Shown here piece after piece: positions 26,615-35,164 of a stretch of 64,000 nt of DNA (the first letter of the stretch is position 1; the number at the start of each line of letters is the position of its first letter). The DNA is from CAXBPY01 sp003455275. GTDB lineage: Bacteria; Bacteroidota; Bacteroidia; Chitinophagales; UBA10324. The notes beneath the pieces were generated by a model, which saw only the letters and a list, made by a program, of their open reading frames with translations, searched no databases and was not told the origin of the DNA. Position numbers and translations under genes: made by a program. Location of the stretch: the NCBI GenBank assembly GCA_963977675.1, contig CAXBPY010000004.1, forward strand, positions 1-64,000, read 5' to 3'.

Positions 26615-27640
26615 ATGAGCCAGCAAACAGAAGAAGTTCTCATCCCTGAAACCAAAGCAAAACAAAAAGTAGTGGTTGAAGAAGCCGATGGTAAATGGCG
26701 TGGCAGCAGCGTTAGCGAAAAAGATGGTCAGCACTGGGACAAGTCGAAGGAAATGAATTTCACTTACACCAACCTCGACAAATTTGTTCGTTACAGTTTG
26801 GGTGAAAATGCACATTTCAGCAATGCATTTTATGATGGTGATTATTCCCTCACGCTCGATCAGGCTCAGGAAAAGAAATATCGATTTGTTGCCGAACAAT
26901 TACGAATCACAAAGGACAGCAAGGTGCTTGATCTTGGTTGCGGCTGGGGTGGATGGCTGATGTGGCTGAAAAAAAATATTGGCTGTCGTGCTATTGGAGT
27001 TAATCTTTCAGAAGGACAAGCCGCAGCGTGCCGAAAGAATGGATTGGAAGTTTACCTGAAAGATGCACGCTTCGTAACTCCCGATGATTTCGGAATGTTT
27101 GATGCTGTAACTGCTTTCGGAAGTTTCGAGCATGTGGCATCAGTAAAAGATTTTCTTGACGGCAAACAGGATGCTGTGTATGATGATTACTTTCATCATG
27201 TTTTCAATTTACTTAAACCCGGCTGCCGCTTTTACATGCAGGCAATGGTGTTCAGCAAGAACATGCTGCCTTACGAAAAATTTGACATCAATGCACCAAA
27301 AGGTAGCGATGCATATATACTAGCTCTACTTACTAAGCACAATCCTGATTCCTGGTTGAGCTATGGTCACGAGCACATCATCCGCTGTGCGGAGCCATAC
27401 TTAAAGAAAATTTATTACAGCAGCGGACGCCTTGATTACATTAAAACAAATCGTGAGTGGACGAAACTTTATTACAAGTTCCAGTGGAAAAAATATTTGT
27501 GGTATCTCTCACTCATCCCGAAATATTTTACTGATAAAGAATTTCGATATCAGTATGATTTGCTTCGTGTGCGTCCGAATCGTGTGTGCTTCGAGCGCGA
27601 GATCATAGATCATGCGCGATTAGTTTTTGAGAAGAAATAA
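26615..27640 (+). CDS. CFA-synthase-like SAM-dependent methyltransferase
   Basis: 341 residues. An N-terminal extension rich in Lys and Glu precedes VRYSLGENAHFSNAFYDGDYSLTLDQAQ, then the SAM motif KVLDLGCGWGGWLMWLK and AFGSFEHVAS. This is the order in cyclopropane-fatty-acid and mycolate cyclopropane synthases, and the FSNAFYDGDY stretch replaces the usual YDLGNDFY. The family moves a methyl(ene) group from SAM to unsaturated lipid chains. The acceptor here is uncertain, since the divergent lipid-binding region may serve another substrate. A terminator-like hairpin follows. Confidence 0.8.
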   Translation: MSQQTEEVLIPETKAKQKVVVEEADGKWRGSSVSEKDGQHWDKSKEMNFTYTNLDKFVRYSLGENAHFSNAFYDGDYSLTLDQAQEKKYRFVAEQLRITKDSKVLDLGCGWGGWLMWLKKNIGCRAIGVNLSEGQAAACRKNGLEVYLKDARFVTPDDFGMFDAVTAFGSFEHVASVKDFLDGKQDAVYDDYFHHVFNLLKPGCRFYMQAMVFSKNMLPYEKFDINAPKGSDAYILALLTKHNPDSWLSYGHEHIIRCAEPYLKKIYYSSGRLDYIKTNREWTKLYYKFQWKKYLWYLSLIPKYFTDKEFRYQYDLLRVRPNRVCFEREIIDHARLVFEKK

Positions 27641-27660
27641 TTTTCTTAATTGAATTAAGA

Positions 27661-27697
27661 AGACCGAGGCAATAAAAATTGTGTCGGCCTTTTTTTA
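27661..27697 (+). terminator. Terminator between the methyltransferase and peptidase E genes
   Basis: AGACCGAGGCAAT pairs imperfectly (two mismatches, one G-T) with ATTGTGTCGGCCT around AAAA and is followed by a run of T. It sits between convergent genes and may serve both. Confidence 0.6.
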
Positions 27698-28429
27698 TAG
27701 AAGATTTTTCAGCGGAGAAAAATCTTTCTTCACTTCAATCTCCTGCTGAATAATTTTTCCTTTTACTTTTTTCACGCTGAAAGAATGAGCAGTTTTTTTT
27801 GACTGAAGAATGCGATATGAATTTTCATTCCTGATTTCAATAGCCGAACAATCATCGCAGGCAATTCCTTTTCCCCCAAACTTCGAAATCATTTTTCTGA
27901 AATGCGCATCACGCTTTTCTTTCAGATAGTGCGGACAAAAAGTTGTTTTGATAATTCCTAAACTTTTCACACGAATGTGTTCCCATTTATCGGGATGATA
28001 ATAAGCCATTGAATCGCTGTGCCCATATTGAAACCAGCAAATTGCTCCGGCACTTGTTCCAGTCACAATAGTTCCACTTTGATATGCTTTTAAAATAAGT
28101 TTATCAACTCCAAGCCATCGCCAGCGACGCATCATTTTCAATGTATTTCCACCACCTACATAAATTATATCAGCACGCTCAATCTTGGTTTCAATTTCTT
28201 TCTTCGAAATTTTTTTATTGAGAAGAAATAATACTTCAGGCCGGCATCCCATTCTGTCTCCATAAACTTTCTGAAAATTTTCCCAATACTGTTTATCATC
28301 ACTTGAAGCGGTAGGAATAAAAAGTGCGCGAGGATTTTTCTTTCCGGTAAGAGAAACAATATGTTCATCAATGGAGCGCGTAGCACCTTCAATCATGCTA
28401 CCGCCGCCAATCGCAATCAGCGTGCGCAT
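27695..28429 (-). CDS. Peptidase E-like (S51) type 1 glutamine amidotransferase fold protein
   Basis: 244 residues. The nucleophile elbow GTSAGAICWF holds the catalytic Ser; ADIIYVGGGNTLKMM and FCPHYLKEKRDAHFRKM are the other S51 hallmarks. Peptidase E cleaves Asp-X dipeptides in the cytoplasm; relatives such as cyanophycinase share the fold, but the short length and lack of a signal peptide favour peptidase E. A possible 30-residue membrane ORF lies just upstream on the same strand. Confidence 0.85.
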   Translation of the reverse strand: MRTLIAIGGGSMIEGATRSIDEHIVSLTGKKNPRALFIPTASSDDKQYWENFQKVYGDRMGCRPEVLFLLNKKISKKEIETKIERADIIYVGGGNTLKMMRRWRWLGVDKLILKAYQSGTIVTGTSAGAICWFQYGHSDSMAYYHPDKWEHIRVKSLGIIKTTFCPHYLKEKRDAHFRKMISKFGGKGIACDDCSAIEIRNENSYRILQSKKTAHSFSVKKVKGKIIQQEIEVKKDFSPLKNLL

Positions 28430-28462
28430 TAAAACTGGGTGTAAATTTCTTTTTGAAAAAAA

Positions 28463-28555
28463 CTAACTGCCGTTATAGTCGAGCATTTGAAATGTAAAAG
28501 TCATCACAATGATGAAACCAATAATGGCGGCAATTATCCAAAGGGCTTTTTTCAT
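28463..28555 (-). CDS. Possible 30-residue single-pass membrane protein
   Basis: An ATG at 28555 opens a 30-codon frame: MKKALWIIAAII, then GFIIVMTFTF, then QMLDYNGS and TAG. It looks like one transmembrane helix with a basic cytoplasmic start and short polar end, as in real small membrane proteins. It lies 34 bases before the peptidase E start on the same strand, so could share its transcript. I do not recognise a family, and no Shine-Dalgarno is available as support in this phylum. Confidence 0.5.
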   Translation of the reverse strand: MKKALWIIAAIIGFIIVMTFTFQMLDYNGS

Positions 28556-28685
28556 GGTAGAAATTTCTTGCGCACAAATGTAAAAATGAAATTGAGTTGA
28601 GGAAGCATACAAAATGGTCTGGTTGAGGATTGAAGTGAAAGGAATTGAAATAATGAAACATAAAAAATCATTTTGGTCAGGGCTG

Positions 28686-28715
28686 TTGGACAGAAAAAAT
28701 GTATGAATACATTTG
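28686..28715 (+). promoter_or_regulatory. Promoter of tRNA-Gln (TTG - 19 - TACATTTG)
   Basis: TTG at 28686-28688 and TACATTTG at 28708-28715 are 19 bases apart; the tRNA begins nine bases after the box, so transcription starts almost at its 5' end. Confidence 0.75.
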
Positions 28716-28723
28716 CGCCCTCA

Positions 28724-28798
28724 TTGACCGATGGTGTAACTGGCAACACGTCTGATTTTGGTTCAGAAGAGTCTAGGTTCGAGACCTAGTCGGTCAAC
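28724..28798 (+). tRNA. tRNA-Gln(TTG)
   Basis: About 75 bases. Acceptor TTGACCG pairs with CGGTCAA. The anticodon stem TCTGA/TCAGA encloses TTTTGGT, giving anticodon TTG for glutamine. The T arm has CTAGGTTCGAGACCTAG, fully paired. The weak three-pair D stem (GTG/CAC) is usual for tRNA-Gln. CCA is not encoded. Confidence 0.95.
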
Positions 28799-28842
28799 AA
28801 AATATTGTGCAGCAACCCTAGCGGTTTTATTTTTTTACATAC

Positions 28843-28872
28843 TTGCTCAAATAGAGCGGAACTTTATATTTG
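28843..28872 (+). promoter_or_regulatory. Promoter of the prs-rplY-pth unit (TTG - 19 - TATATTTG)
   Basis: TTG at 28843-28845 and TATATTTG at 28865-28872 have the consensus 19-base spacing. The prs ATG is 22 bases after the box. Confidence 0.75.
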
Positions 28873-28894
28873 CGCCCCCTGAATTTTACCATCC

Positions 28895-29839
28895 ATGTCA
28901 GCTTATATTGAATCAAAAGTTAAAATTTTTGCCGGTGATTCTTCCGAGTATCTTGCAAAGGAAATTGCGATGGAATATGGGGTGGATTTAGGTGAAAAGA
29001 AGGTACTTCACTTTAGCGATGGCGAAATGCAGCCAGTAATAAACGAAAGTATTCGTGGTGATTATGTTTTTATGGTGCAGAGCACTTTTGCCCCAACTGA
29101 TAATTTATTTGAACTTTTGTTGATGATGGACTCTGCCCGTCGCGCCTCGGCAAAATATATAACTGCTGTGATTCCTTATTTCGGTTATGCACGCCAGGAC
29201 AGAAAGGATAAGCCAAGAGTTTCTATTGGGAGTAAAATGGTTGCAAATCTTCTTACTGCAGCCGGTGCAAATAGAATAATGACAATGGATTTGCATGCCC
29301 CGCAGATTCAGGGATTCTTTGATATTCCTGTTGATCACCTTGAAAGCAATACTATATTCATTCCTTATCTTAAGGATTTGGATCTACCTGATATGACTTT
29401 TGCTTCTCCTGATGTTGGAAGTACAAACCGTGCTCGGATTCTTGCCACACATTTTCAAAAAGAGATGGTAATCTGTGACAAGTACCGCAAGCGCCCAAAT
29501 GAAGTAGCGGGCATGACCGTAATCGGAGATGTGACCGGACGCAATGTTATTTTGGTAGATGATATTATTGATACTGCTTCAACACTTTGCAATGCTGCTG
29601 ATCTGCTGATTCAAAAAGGCGCTAAAAGTGTTCGCGCAATGATTACACATCCTGTGCTTTCTGGAAAGGCATACGAAAAAATTGAAAACTCAAAGCTGAC
29701 TGAATTGGTGGTGTGTAATACCATTCCATTAAAACAAAAGTCAGACAAAATAAAAGTGCTATCTGTTGCCCCATTGTTTGCATCAGCAATCCGGAACATG
29801 CATGAGCACAAATCAATCAGTTCATTATTCATCAATTAA
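28895..29839 (+). CDS. prs: Ribose-phosphate pyrophosphokinase
   Basis: 314 residues. KIFAGDSSEYLAKEI, FSDGEMQPVINES, YFGYARQDRKDKPR and the PRPP-binding loop NVILVDDIIDTASTL are all conserved. It makes PRPP from ribose 5-phosphate and ATP for nucleotide, histidine and NAD synthesis. The flexible loop is longer-range typical of class I enzymes. It leads a unit with rplY (16-base gap) and pth, an order found widely in bacteria, and is transcribed from a good Bacteroidota promoter just behind tRNA-Gln. Confidence 0.97.
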   Translation: MSAYIESKVKIFAGDSSEYLAKEIAMEYGVDLGEKKVLHFSDGEMQPVINESIRGDYVFMVQSTFAPTDNLFELLLMMDSARRASAKYITAVIPYFGYARQDRKDKPRVSIGSKMVANLLTAAGANRIMTMDLHAPQIQGFFDIPVDHLESNTIFIPYLKDLDLPDMTFASPDVGSTNRARILATHFQKEMVICDKYRKRPNEVAGMTVIGDVTGRNVILVDDIIDTASTLCNAADLLIQKGAKSVRAMITHPVLSGKAYEKIENSKLTELVVCNTIPLKQKSDKIKVLSVAPLFASAIRNMHEHKSISSLFIN

Positions 29840-29854
29840 GAAAATTTTTTTAAA

Positions 29855-30556
29855 ATGAAATCAATAACAATCGAAGGAAAAGTGCGGGAAAATCTCGGCA
29901 AAAAGGCTTCGAAAGAAATTAGAAAACAAGGAGAAATCCCTTGTAATGTTTATGGTGCCGGAGAAAATATCTCCTTTTCTGCTCCATCAAAATCATTTCG
30001 CTCCCTTGTTTATACTCCTGATTTTCACACAGCAGAGATAAAAATCGGTGACAAAAGCTTTGAATGCATTATTAAGGAAATTCAGTTTGAGCCGGTAACT
30101 GATGCAATTATCCATATTGATTTTCTTCAACTAGTACCGAGTAAAAAAATTGTAGTTGAAATTCCCATTCGCTTAACCGGAACACCAGTTGGGATCAAGA
30201 CAGGGGGAAAACTCATTCAACGATTAAAGAAATTGAAAGTAAAAACTACTCCGGAAAAACTCTCAAAAGCGATTGAGGTTAATTGCGAGAATTTGGAATT
30301 CGGAAAATCAATTCGAGTAGATGAACTTTCTTTCGATGGAATTGAAATTCTGAATGCACCGCATATTCCGGTTGCATCTGTAATGATTCCAAGATTAATG
30401 AAGGAAGAAGTTGCGGCTACTACTGCTGCAGCTGCAACAACCGCTGAAGGTGCTGCTGCTCCAGCTGCGGGTGCTGCTGCTCCTGGTGCTCCTGCTGCCC
30501 CTGGTGCTCCGGCTGCGGGTGCTGCACCTGCCAAGGCAGAAGAAAAGAAAAAGTAA
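29855..30556 (+). CDS. rplY: 50S ribosomal protein L25 (CTC family) with an Ala/Pro/Gly-rich tail
   Basis: 233 residues. Residues 1-~90 form the L25 5S-rRNA-binding domain (GKKASKEIRKQGEIPCNVYG, IIHIDFLQLVP); the second, TL5-like C-terminal domain follows (IPIRLTGTPVGIKTGG, LEVNCENLEFG-type). The last ~45 residues are a low-complexity Ala, Pro and Gly repeat (GAAAPGAPAAPGAPAAG) that ends in Lys. Such tails are seen on several Bacteroidota L25 proteins, but their length varies and they may be prone to slippage. It binds 5S rRNA in the large subunit. It sits between prs and pth. Confidence 0.93.
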   Translation: MKSITIEGKVRENLGKKASKEIRKQGEIPCNVYGAGENISFSAPSKSFRSLVYTPDFHTAEIKIGDKSFECIIKEIQFEPVTDAIIHIDFLQLVPSKKIVVEIPIRLTGTPVGIKTGGKLIQRLKKLKVKTTPEKLSKAIEVNCENLEFGKSIRVDELSFDGIEILNAPHIPVASVMIPRLMKEEVAATTAAAATTAEGAAAPAAGAAAPGAPAAPGAPAAGAAPAKAEEKKK

Positions 30557-30590
30557 TATCTAAGTTTCAAGATCCAATTTCAGGGGTTGA

Positions 30591-31154
30591 ATGAAATTTC
30601 TAATTGCAGGTCTTGGAAATATTGGTGACGAATACACGAACACCAGACATAACATAGGATTTAAAATTGTTGAAGCACTTGCCGAAGATGCAGGTGCTTC
30701 TTTTTTTTCTGCAAGATTGGCTGATCATTGTACTTACCGTTGGAAAGGAAAATCAATTCACCTGATTAAGCCGGTAACTTATATGAATGAAAGCGGGAAA
30801 GCGGTTCGGTACTGGATGAATGAATATCAAATTCCTATTGAAAATATTTTGGTGATTGTTGATGACCTTGCGCTTCCTTTTGGGAAACTAAGACTGAAGG
30901 CAAATGGCAGTGATGGCGGACACAACGGGCTTACAAGTGTTCAGCAATTACTCAACTCACAGAATTATCCACGACTTAGATTTGGAATTGGGAATGAATT
31001 CAGGAAAGGATCTCAAGTCAATTATGTTTTGGGAGAATGGAACGCTGATGAAAAAAAAATTCTGAATGAAAAAATTAAATCGGCTACCGAAGCAGTGAAA
31101 AATTTTATTTCAATTGGCATCGAAAGAAGTATGAACCTTATAAACTTAAGGTGA
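30591..31154 (+). CDS. pth: Peptidyl-tRNA hydrolase
   Basis: 187 residues. GLGNIGDEYTNTRHNIGF holds the catalytic His20; KPVTYMNESGKAV, VDDLALPFGKLRLKANGSDGGHNGL and YPRLRFGIG complete the family motifs. It releases peptides from tRNAs that drop off the ribosome. It follows rplY by 34 bases, a gap that contains three AAGTTTC-like heptamers. The next gene begins 43 bases later on the same strand and may share its transcript. Confidence 0.97.
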   Translation: MKFLIAGLGNIGDEYTNTRHNIGFKIVEALAEDAGASFFSARLADHCTYRWKGKSIHLIKPVTYMNESGKAVRYWMNEYQIPIENILVIVDDLALPFGKLRLKANGSDGGHNGLTSVQQLLNSQNYPRLRFGIGNEFRKGSQVNYVLGEWNADEKKILNEKIKSATEAVKNFISIGIERSMNLINLR

Positions 31155-31197
31155 GTTTGAAAGAATAAATTTGATTCACATTCGGCTCATAATTTTC

Positions 31198-31692
31198 ATG
31201 AACTCGTTCAGCATACCGGCATACAGAATTACCTATGAGCACTTCATGCGACGAATAGTTCTCTTTGCAATTTTTTGGATAGCAGTTTTAGGACTTACAG
31301 TTTTTGAGATCAAACAAAATGATTTATCAATCGCCCTTTCAATTTCACTTTTCATAAGTGTTTTTATTTTAAATACGATGGGGTTTGTGATGTATATCAG
31401 AAAAGTTTTGAAATCTGTGGAGCATCCGGTTTCCTGCACTATTTCAGATGAAGGCCTCTCATTGATTTCAAATGACCTAACGAATGAGGAAATTTTTATT
31501 CCTTACTCTGAGTTGTTTGATGTACAGCGAATGAAATTTCCGTTTGATAGCGAAAAATTTTACTTAAGAATCAGCAGAAAAAAAATTAAAGAAGAGTTAC
31601 TTGTTTATTCAAATGAGGTTGCAGCCAGAGATTTTGATGAAACAGAAAAAATCATCATTGAAAAAATAAATTCAATCGAAACAACTCAGTGA
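31198..31692 (+). CDS. Small two-helix membrane protein with a PH-like tail (YcxB-like?)
   Basis: 164 residues from the ATG at 31198; an upstream TTG at 31171 adds nine. AYRITYEHFMRRIVLFAIFW opens the protein, two membrane helices span about residues 25-80 (to FVMYIRKVL), and the remainder is a soluble beta-rich region (EEIFIPYSELFDVQ, FYLRISRKKI). The layout is that of YcxB-like proteins of unknown function. It is convergent with the HMG-CoA lyase gene, overlapping it by seven bases. Confidence 0.65.
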   Translation: MNSFSIPAYRITYEHFMRRIVLFAIFWIAVLGLTVFEIKQNDLSIALSISLFISVFILNTMGFVMYIRKVLKSVEHPVSCTISDEGLSLISNDLTNEEIFIPYSELFDVQRMKFPFDSEKFYLRISRKKIKEELLVYSNEVAARDFDETEKIIIEKINSIETTQ

Positions 31693-32558
31693 GATTCATA
31701 TTTCGAAAAAAGTTGATCCGCTTCTCCTAATGCTATTCCAAGCTGGGCCTCATCTAAATTCAAATCGAAATTTTTACTTCTGAAAAAATTCACAAGGTTT
31801 TCTGTTGGCATATTACCGGTGAGCTTATCATCGGCCATCGGACAGCCACCATATCCTTTAAGTGCTCCATCAAATCTTCTGCAACCATTCATGTATGCAG
31901 CATCTATTTTTTCCTTCCACGCATTTGGTTTGGTATGAAAATGAGCCCCAAATTCAATCTGAGGAAAAGCTGGAATGAGAGAAGAAAATAAAGAACTGAT
32001 GTCTTTTGGATTTGCCACACCAACTGTATCAGCAAGTGAAATAATTTTTATTCCCATATCAACTAATCTTGCCGTCCAGTTCAATACTATTTCAGAATTC
32101 CATTCATCACCATACGGATTTCCAAAACCCATGCTGAGGTAAATCACTAATTGCTTTCTGTTTTGTTCACAAATATTCCATGCCTGTTCTACCGTATGCA
32201 GAGATTGATCAATAGTAGAATTAGTATTCCTTTTTTGAAAAGTTTCTGAAATTGAAAAAGGAAACCCAAGAAATGAAATCTCTTCGAACATGCTTGCTTC
32301 GCGGGCACCGCGAACATTAGCAACTATAGCAAGAAGTTTTGTCCCTGTCTTTTCAAGATTCAATTCTGGAAGAAGAAGGGCTGTGTCTGCCATTTGTGGA
32401 ATTGCTGATGGAGAAACAAAACTTCCGAAGTCGAGTGTGTTAAATCCTACTTCAAGCAAAGAATTGAGATAAGAAATTTTTTCCTTCGTTGGAATGAATG
32501 CTTTTAAACCCTGCATAGCATCACGCGGGCATTCAACAATATGAATTGACTCTTGCAT
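31686..32558 (-). CDS. mvaB: Hydroxymethylglutaryl-CoA lyase
   Basis: 290 residues. VECPRDAMQGLKAFIPT opens the TIM barrel, with catalytic Arg-Asp in PRD. SLADTVGVANP and FGAHFHTKPNAW carry metal ligands (His-x-His). The C-terminal GYGGCPMADDKLTGNMPTENLV corresponds to the HMG-CoA lyase signature with its active-site Cys, although the canonical SVAGLGGCPYA-type start is altered here. The enzyme splits HMG-CoA into acetoacetate and acetyl-CoA at the end of leucine breakdown. An acyl-CoA dehydrogenase far downstream (55.3 kb) could serve the same pathway. Confidence 0.88.
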   Translation of the reverse strand: MQESIHIVECPRDAMQGLKAFIPTKEKISYLNSLLEVGFNTLDFGSFVSPSAIPQMADTALLLPELNLEKTGTKLLAIVANVRGAREASMFEEISFLGFPFSISETFQKRNTNSTIDQSLHTVEQAWNICEQNRKQLVIYLSMGFGNPYGDEWNSEIVLNWTARLVDMGIKIISLADTVGVANPKDISSLFSSLIPAFPQIEFGAHFHTKPNAWKEKIDAAYMNGCRRFDGALKGYGGCPMADDKLTGNMPTENLVNFFRSKNFDLNLDEAQLGIALGEADQLFSKYESH

Positions 32559-32638
32559 TTAGTGCAAATAAATAGGTAAATGTGTCGGGATGTTTATGAG
32601 CTTCGAAACCTCAATTATTCAATTCACTAAAATGAATT

Positions 32639-32668
32639 TACCTTTTTAGATTTTTAGATAAAAAGGTA
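32639..32668 (-). terminator. 10-bp hairpin behind the small lipoprotein gene
   Basis: TACCTTTTTA and TAAAAAGGTA pair perfectly around a 10-base loop, 22 bases after the stop of the minus-strand lipoprotein gene. It is AT-rich and lacks a long T run on that strand, so termination is only possible. Confidence 0.4.
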
Positions 32669-32690
32669 TCACAGGTTATATCAAGATAGG

Positions 32691-33047
32691 CTATTTCTTT
32701 TCTATGTCTGTCAATTTTGCGGGATTTCCCGTGGCGCATCCAGGTGGGTTTGGTCTCTTAAGCGGTTGGTAATTGAAATAAATTTCTAGTCCATCTTTAT
32801 CTAAATCCGGGGACAAGGTGTCAAGAGGAATAAGTACAAATTCAGAATCTGGATGCTGCCAATTAACAATCACTACAGTTCCACAGCCTGTACTGATATA
32901 TTTATGTGAAACTATACCGTGCGTTTTTCCTGTATGATAGTTCGTTTCAACAGGAGGGTCTACACGACCAGAATGCTTTTGAGTGCAACATGCGACCACA
33001 AAAGCAAATAAAACCAGAGGAAGAAATATTTGTTTCATAACTAACAT
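32691..33047 (-). CDS. Small lipoprotein of unknown function
   Basis: 118 residues from the ATG at 33047 (a second ATG three codons on is equally good). The signal peptide FLPLVLFAFVVACCTQ has a lipobox with Cys near residue 20. The mature part is short, polar and contains PVETNYHTGKTHGIVSH and CGTVVIVNW; two Cys could form a disulfide. I do not recognise a family. It lies 11 bases behind the T9SS cargo gene on the same strand and is probably co-transcribed with it. Confidence 0.7.
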   Translation of the reverse strand: MLVMKQIFLPLVLFAFVVACCTQKHSGRVDPPVETNYHTGKTHGIVSHKYISTGCGTVVIVNWQHPDSEFVLIPLDTLSPDLDKDGLEIYFNYQPLKRPNPPGCATGNPAKLTDIEKK

Positions 33048-33058
33048 CGTTCAGTCAA

Positions 33059-34915
33059 TTACTGAACCGCAATTTTTGCCACCCTCTGAAAATCGGGGGT
33101 ACCAATTCTTACAATGTAAATTCCTGCACTTAGGCCGCGAGAGTCAATGGTGGTCTCGAATGAGCCTGAAGTTGGTGAGATATAACTGAATGAAATAAGC
33201 CGGCCGCTCACATCATAAAGCTGAACAACATTTTTTTCCTTAGTAGGAATGTTTGAAGCTTTTACATAAATCAAATCGTTGTTATATGAAACCGTAAGTT
33301 GTGCACCATCATTTACAGGTTCGGTTATTCCAGAACCCCACTGACAAGGAGCCAGCTGAAAAGAATAAATACCTGTAGCAGCTCCGCTGTTGCAATACAT
33401 TCCGGTATGCCAAAACACACTGGGGTCTGCAGGATCAAGAGATGTTTGCGAGTAATCTCCAAAACGATTTCCACCTGTAATAGATCCAGTTCCGGTGAAT
33501 ACTACTGTTTCCGGAACAGTCATAGTGCCCAGCGGATCTCCGGCAAGACGGCCTGTGAATGCCAGGCTTACAGGAACCGAACTAGATGCTTTAGCATAAC
33601 AGAGTGCAATGTCGCCATTGCAATCCATTGCAATACTGCCGCACCAGCGGTTGGTGGAATCCGGAGAATAAATACCCTCCTGATAAAGTGACCATGTGCC
33701 CGAGCTTTGATCCTGACGCAATTCGACCCACTTAATTGTACGGTGAGTATTTGTGATTTTGATTCCCCAATTAAGTACCACACGATTAGTTCCAATGAAA
33801 CTATTCCATTGTGCCCGGTACATACATACTCCACCAATTCCATCTAATTTCTGACTGCCAGGTTGCGTAATATCGTTCCAATTGACATTGTATGAAGCAT
33901 CGAACGCAGCTGTTGGAATTGTTGCATCAAGTGTAATGTTAGCAGTTGGAGTTGTGCCCCAGGTTACTCCCATTGACCAAATTTTTATTCCATCAATAGA
34001 GCCGCCACCCCAGCCATTATCAGTATAGGAGAATAATGGGCAACGCTGACCAAATGGAGGAAGTACACCATCTGCGTCAGCCGGTAGAGGAAGCCAGAAG
34101 CCAAATCCGGCATTGTTTGGTTCGGTAAAACTTTTATTAATAGAGCGCGCATTTGGTGAGCCGGCTAACATTGAGTCGCGCTCAAAACAATAAACTGTTC
34201 CGTTCCCGTTATTAGAAGTCATGTAATAACCATTTTCCCATACTGAGAATTTAAGATAATCGGGTGTTTGAAAATTGGGCATGTTGAATTGATAAGCATA
34301 CCATGAACCAGCCGGATTATTTGTAGCTGACACAGCCAATGCGAATCCGGAACCAAACCCATCGAGCTGAGCGGCGAACCAGCGATCAGCGAATTTGTCA
34401 TACATGATTACAGGATCACCATCTGAGCCAGACCCAGTAATGGTTCCGATGTTGCCATTAAACGCTGCTGCACCGTTTCCGCTCTTGTTGTAAACACGAA
34501 ACGGAGTTGCATTCACTCCCTGAACATATTGTGTCAAACCAGCAGCCCCTGTGGGGTCAAGTGGAATTGCGGTACCGTTTTGCCCAGCCCATGATTTAAT
34601 AACAGTAGCTGACCTACCGGTTCCCATGGTTGTTTGTATTGTTGATTCATCATTTCCATACTGAACTCCATCGGCTGCTGTGAACAAAAATTTTTGTGAA
34701 AGACGATGCTCACGATCGGGGCTTTCTTTTGCTTCTTTAAACTGATTGAGATCATCAGAGTTGAGTAACAGGTTTTCCGGTTGAGTAATTTGAAACTTCG
34801 CGGCTTTCTCTACAATTGTTGGACCTGCCACATCATCAGTAGGAAGTGATACCTGCTGTGCCAGCAAAGTGTTAGTTGAAAATGCAACAGCCAGAAGAAA
34901 GAATGCCTTTTTCAT
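33059..34915 (-). CDS. Large secreted protein with T9SS sorting domain, function unknown
   Basis: 618 residues. A signal peptide (MKKAFFLLAVAFSTNTLLAQ) is followed by a propeptide-like stretch and a large domain rich in Trp, Asn and Gly: GDPVIMYDKFADRWF, GFALAVSATNNPAGSWYAYQF, GGNRFGDYSQTSLDPADPSVFW. The repeated short beta motifs suggest a beta-propeller similar to sialidase-type folds, but no Asp-box is clear. The C-terminal ~85 residues form a T9SS type A sorting domain (VQLYDVSGRLISF, SAGIYIVRIG). It is a probable surface or secreted client of PorU. Recurs widely in Bacteroidota without a known role. Confidence 0.8.
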   Translation of the reverse strand: MKKAFFLLAVAFSTNTLLAQQVSLPTDDVAGPTIVEKAAKFQITQPENLLLNSDDLNQFKEAKESPDREHRLSQKFLFTAADGVQYGNDESTIQTTMGTGRSATVIKSWAGQNGTAIPLDPTGAAGLTQYVQGVNATPFRVYNKSGNGAAAFNGNIGTITGSGSDGDPVIMYDKFADRWFAAQLDGFGSGFALAVSATNNPAGSWYAYQFNMPNFQTPDYLKFSVWENGYYMTSNNGNGTVYCFERDSMLAGSPNARSINKSFTEPNNAGFGFWLPLPADADGVLPPFGQRCPLFSYTDNGWGGGSIDGIKIWSMGVTWGTTPTANITLDATIPTAAFDASYNVNWNDITQPGSQKLDGIGGVCMYRAQWNSFIGTNRVVLNWGIKITNTHRTIKWVELRQDQSSGTWSLYQEGIYSPDSTNRWCGSIAMDCNGDIALCYAKASSSVPVSLAFTGRLAGDPLGTMTVPETVVFTGTGSITGGNRFGDYSQTSLDPADPSVFWHTGMYCNSGAATGIYSFQLAPCQWGSGITEPVNDGAQLTVSYNNDLIYVKASNIPTKEKNVVQLYDVSGRLISFSYISPTSGSFETTIDSRGLSAGIYIVRIGTPDFQRVAKIAVQ

Positions 34916-35164
34916 GAGTTTGGTTTTTTGTTTTTTTCCGCTAAGAGGGGAAGAGTTTGGGAATTGTATTAAACTATTAATTGGTTTGATCGCTGTAAGA
35001 GTATGAAATTTCTTTTTCTCAAAGAAAAAGATTTTGCTATTGTTTATATAATAGAGGTAAAGGATTTGAATGAAATTGATTTGGCCGTATATCTGACGCG
35101 AAGCATAAACTGGAATTCAAAGTTTAACATTTAAAATAATTTGCCAGCAATTTGAAGCCAATGC

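Noticed and set aside
30217..30570. 117-residue frame antisense to the rplY tail
   Set aside because: Produced by the Ala/Pro/Gly low-complexity codons on the other strand.
35011..35031. 9-bp hairpin (TCTTTTTCT / AGAAAAAGA) before the large T9SS cargo gene
   Set aside because: Pure A/T and purine runs with a 3-base loop and no T run after it; probably compositional.
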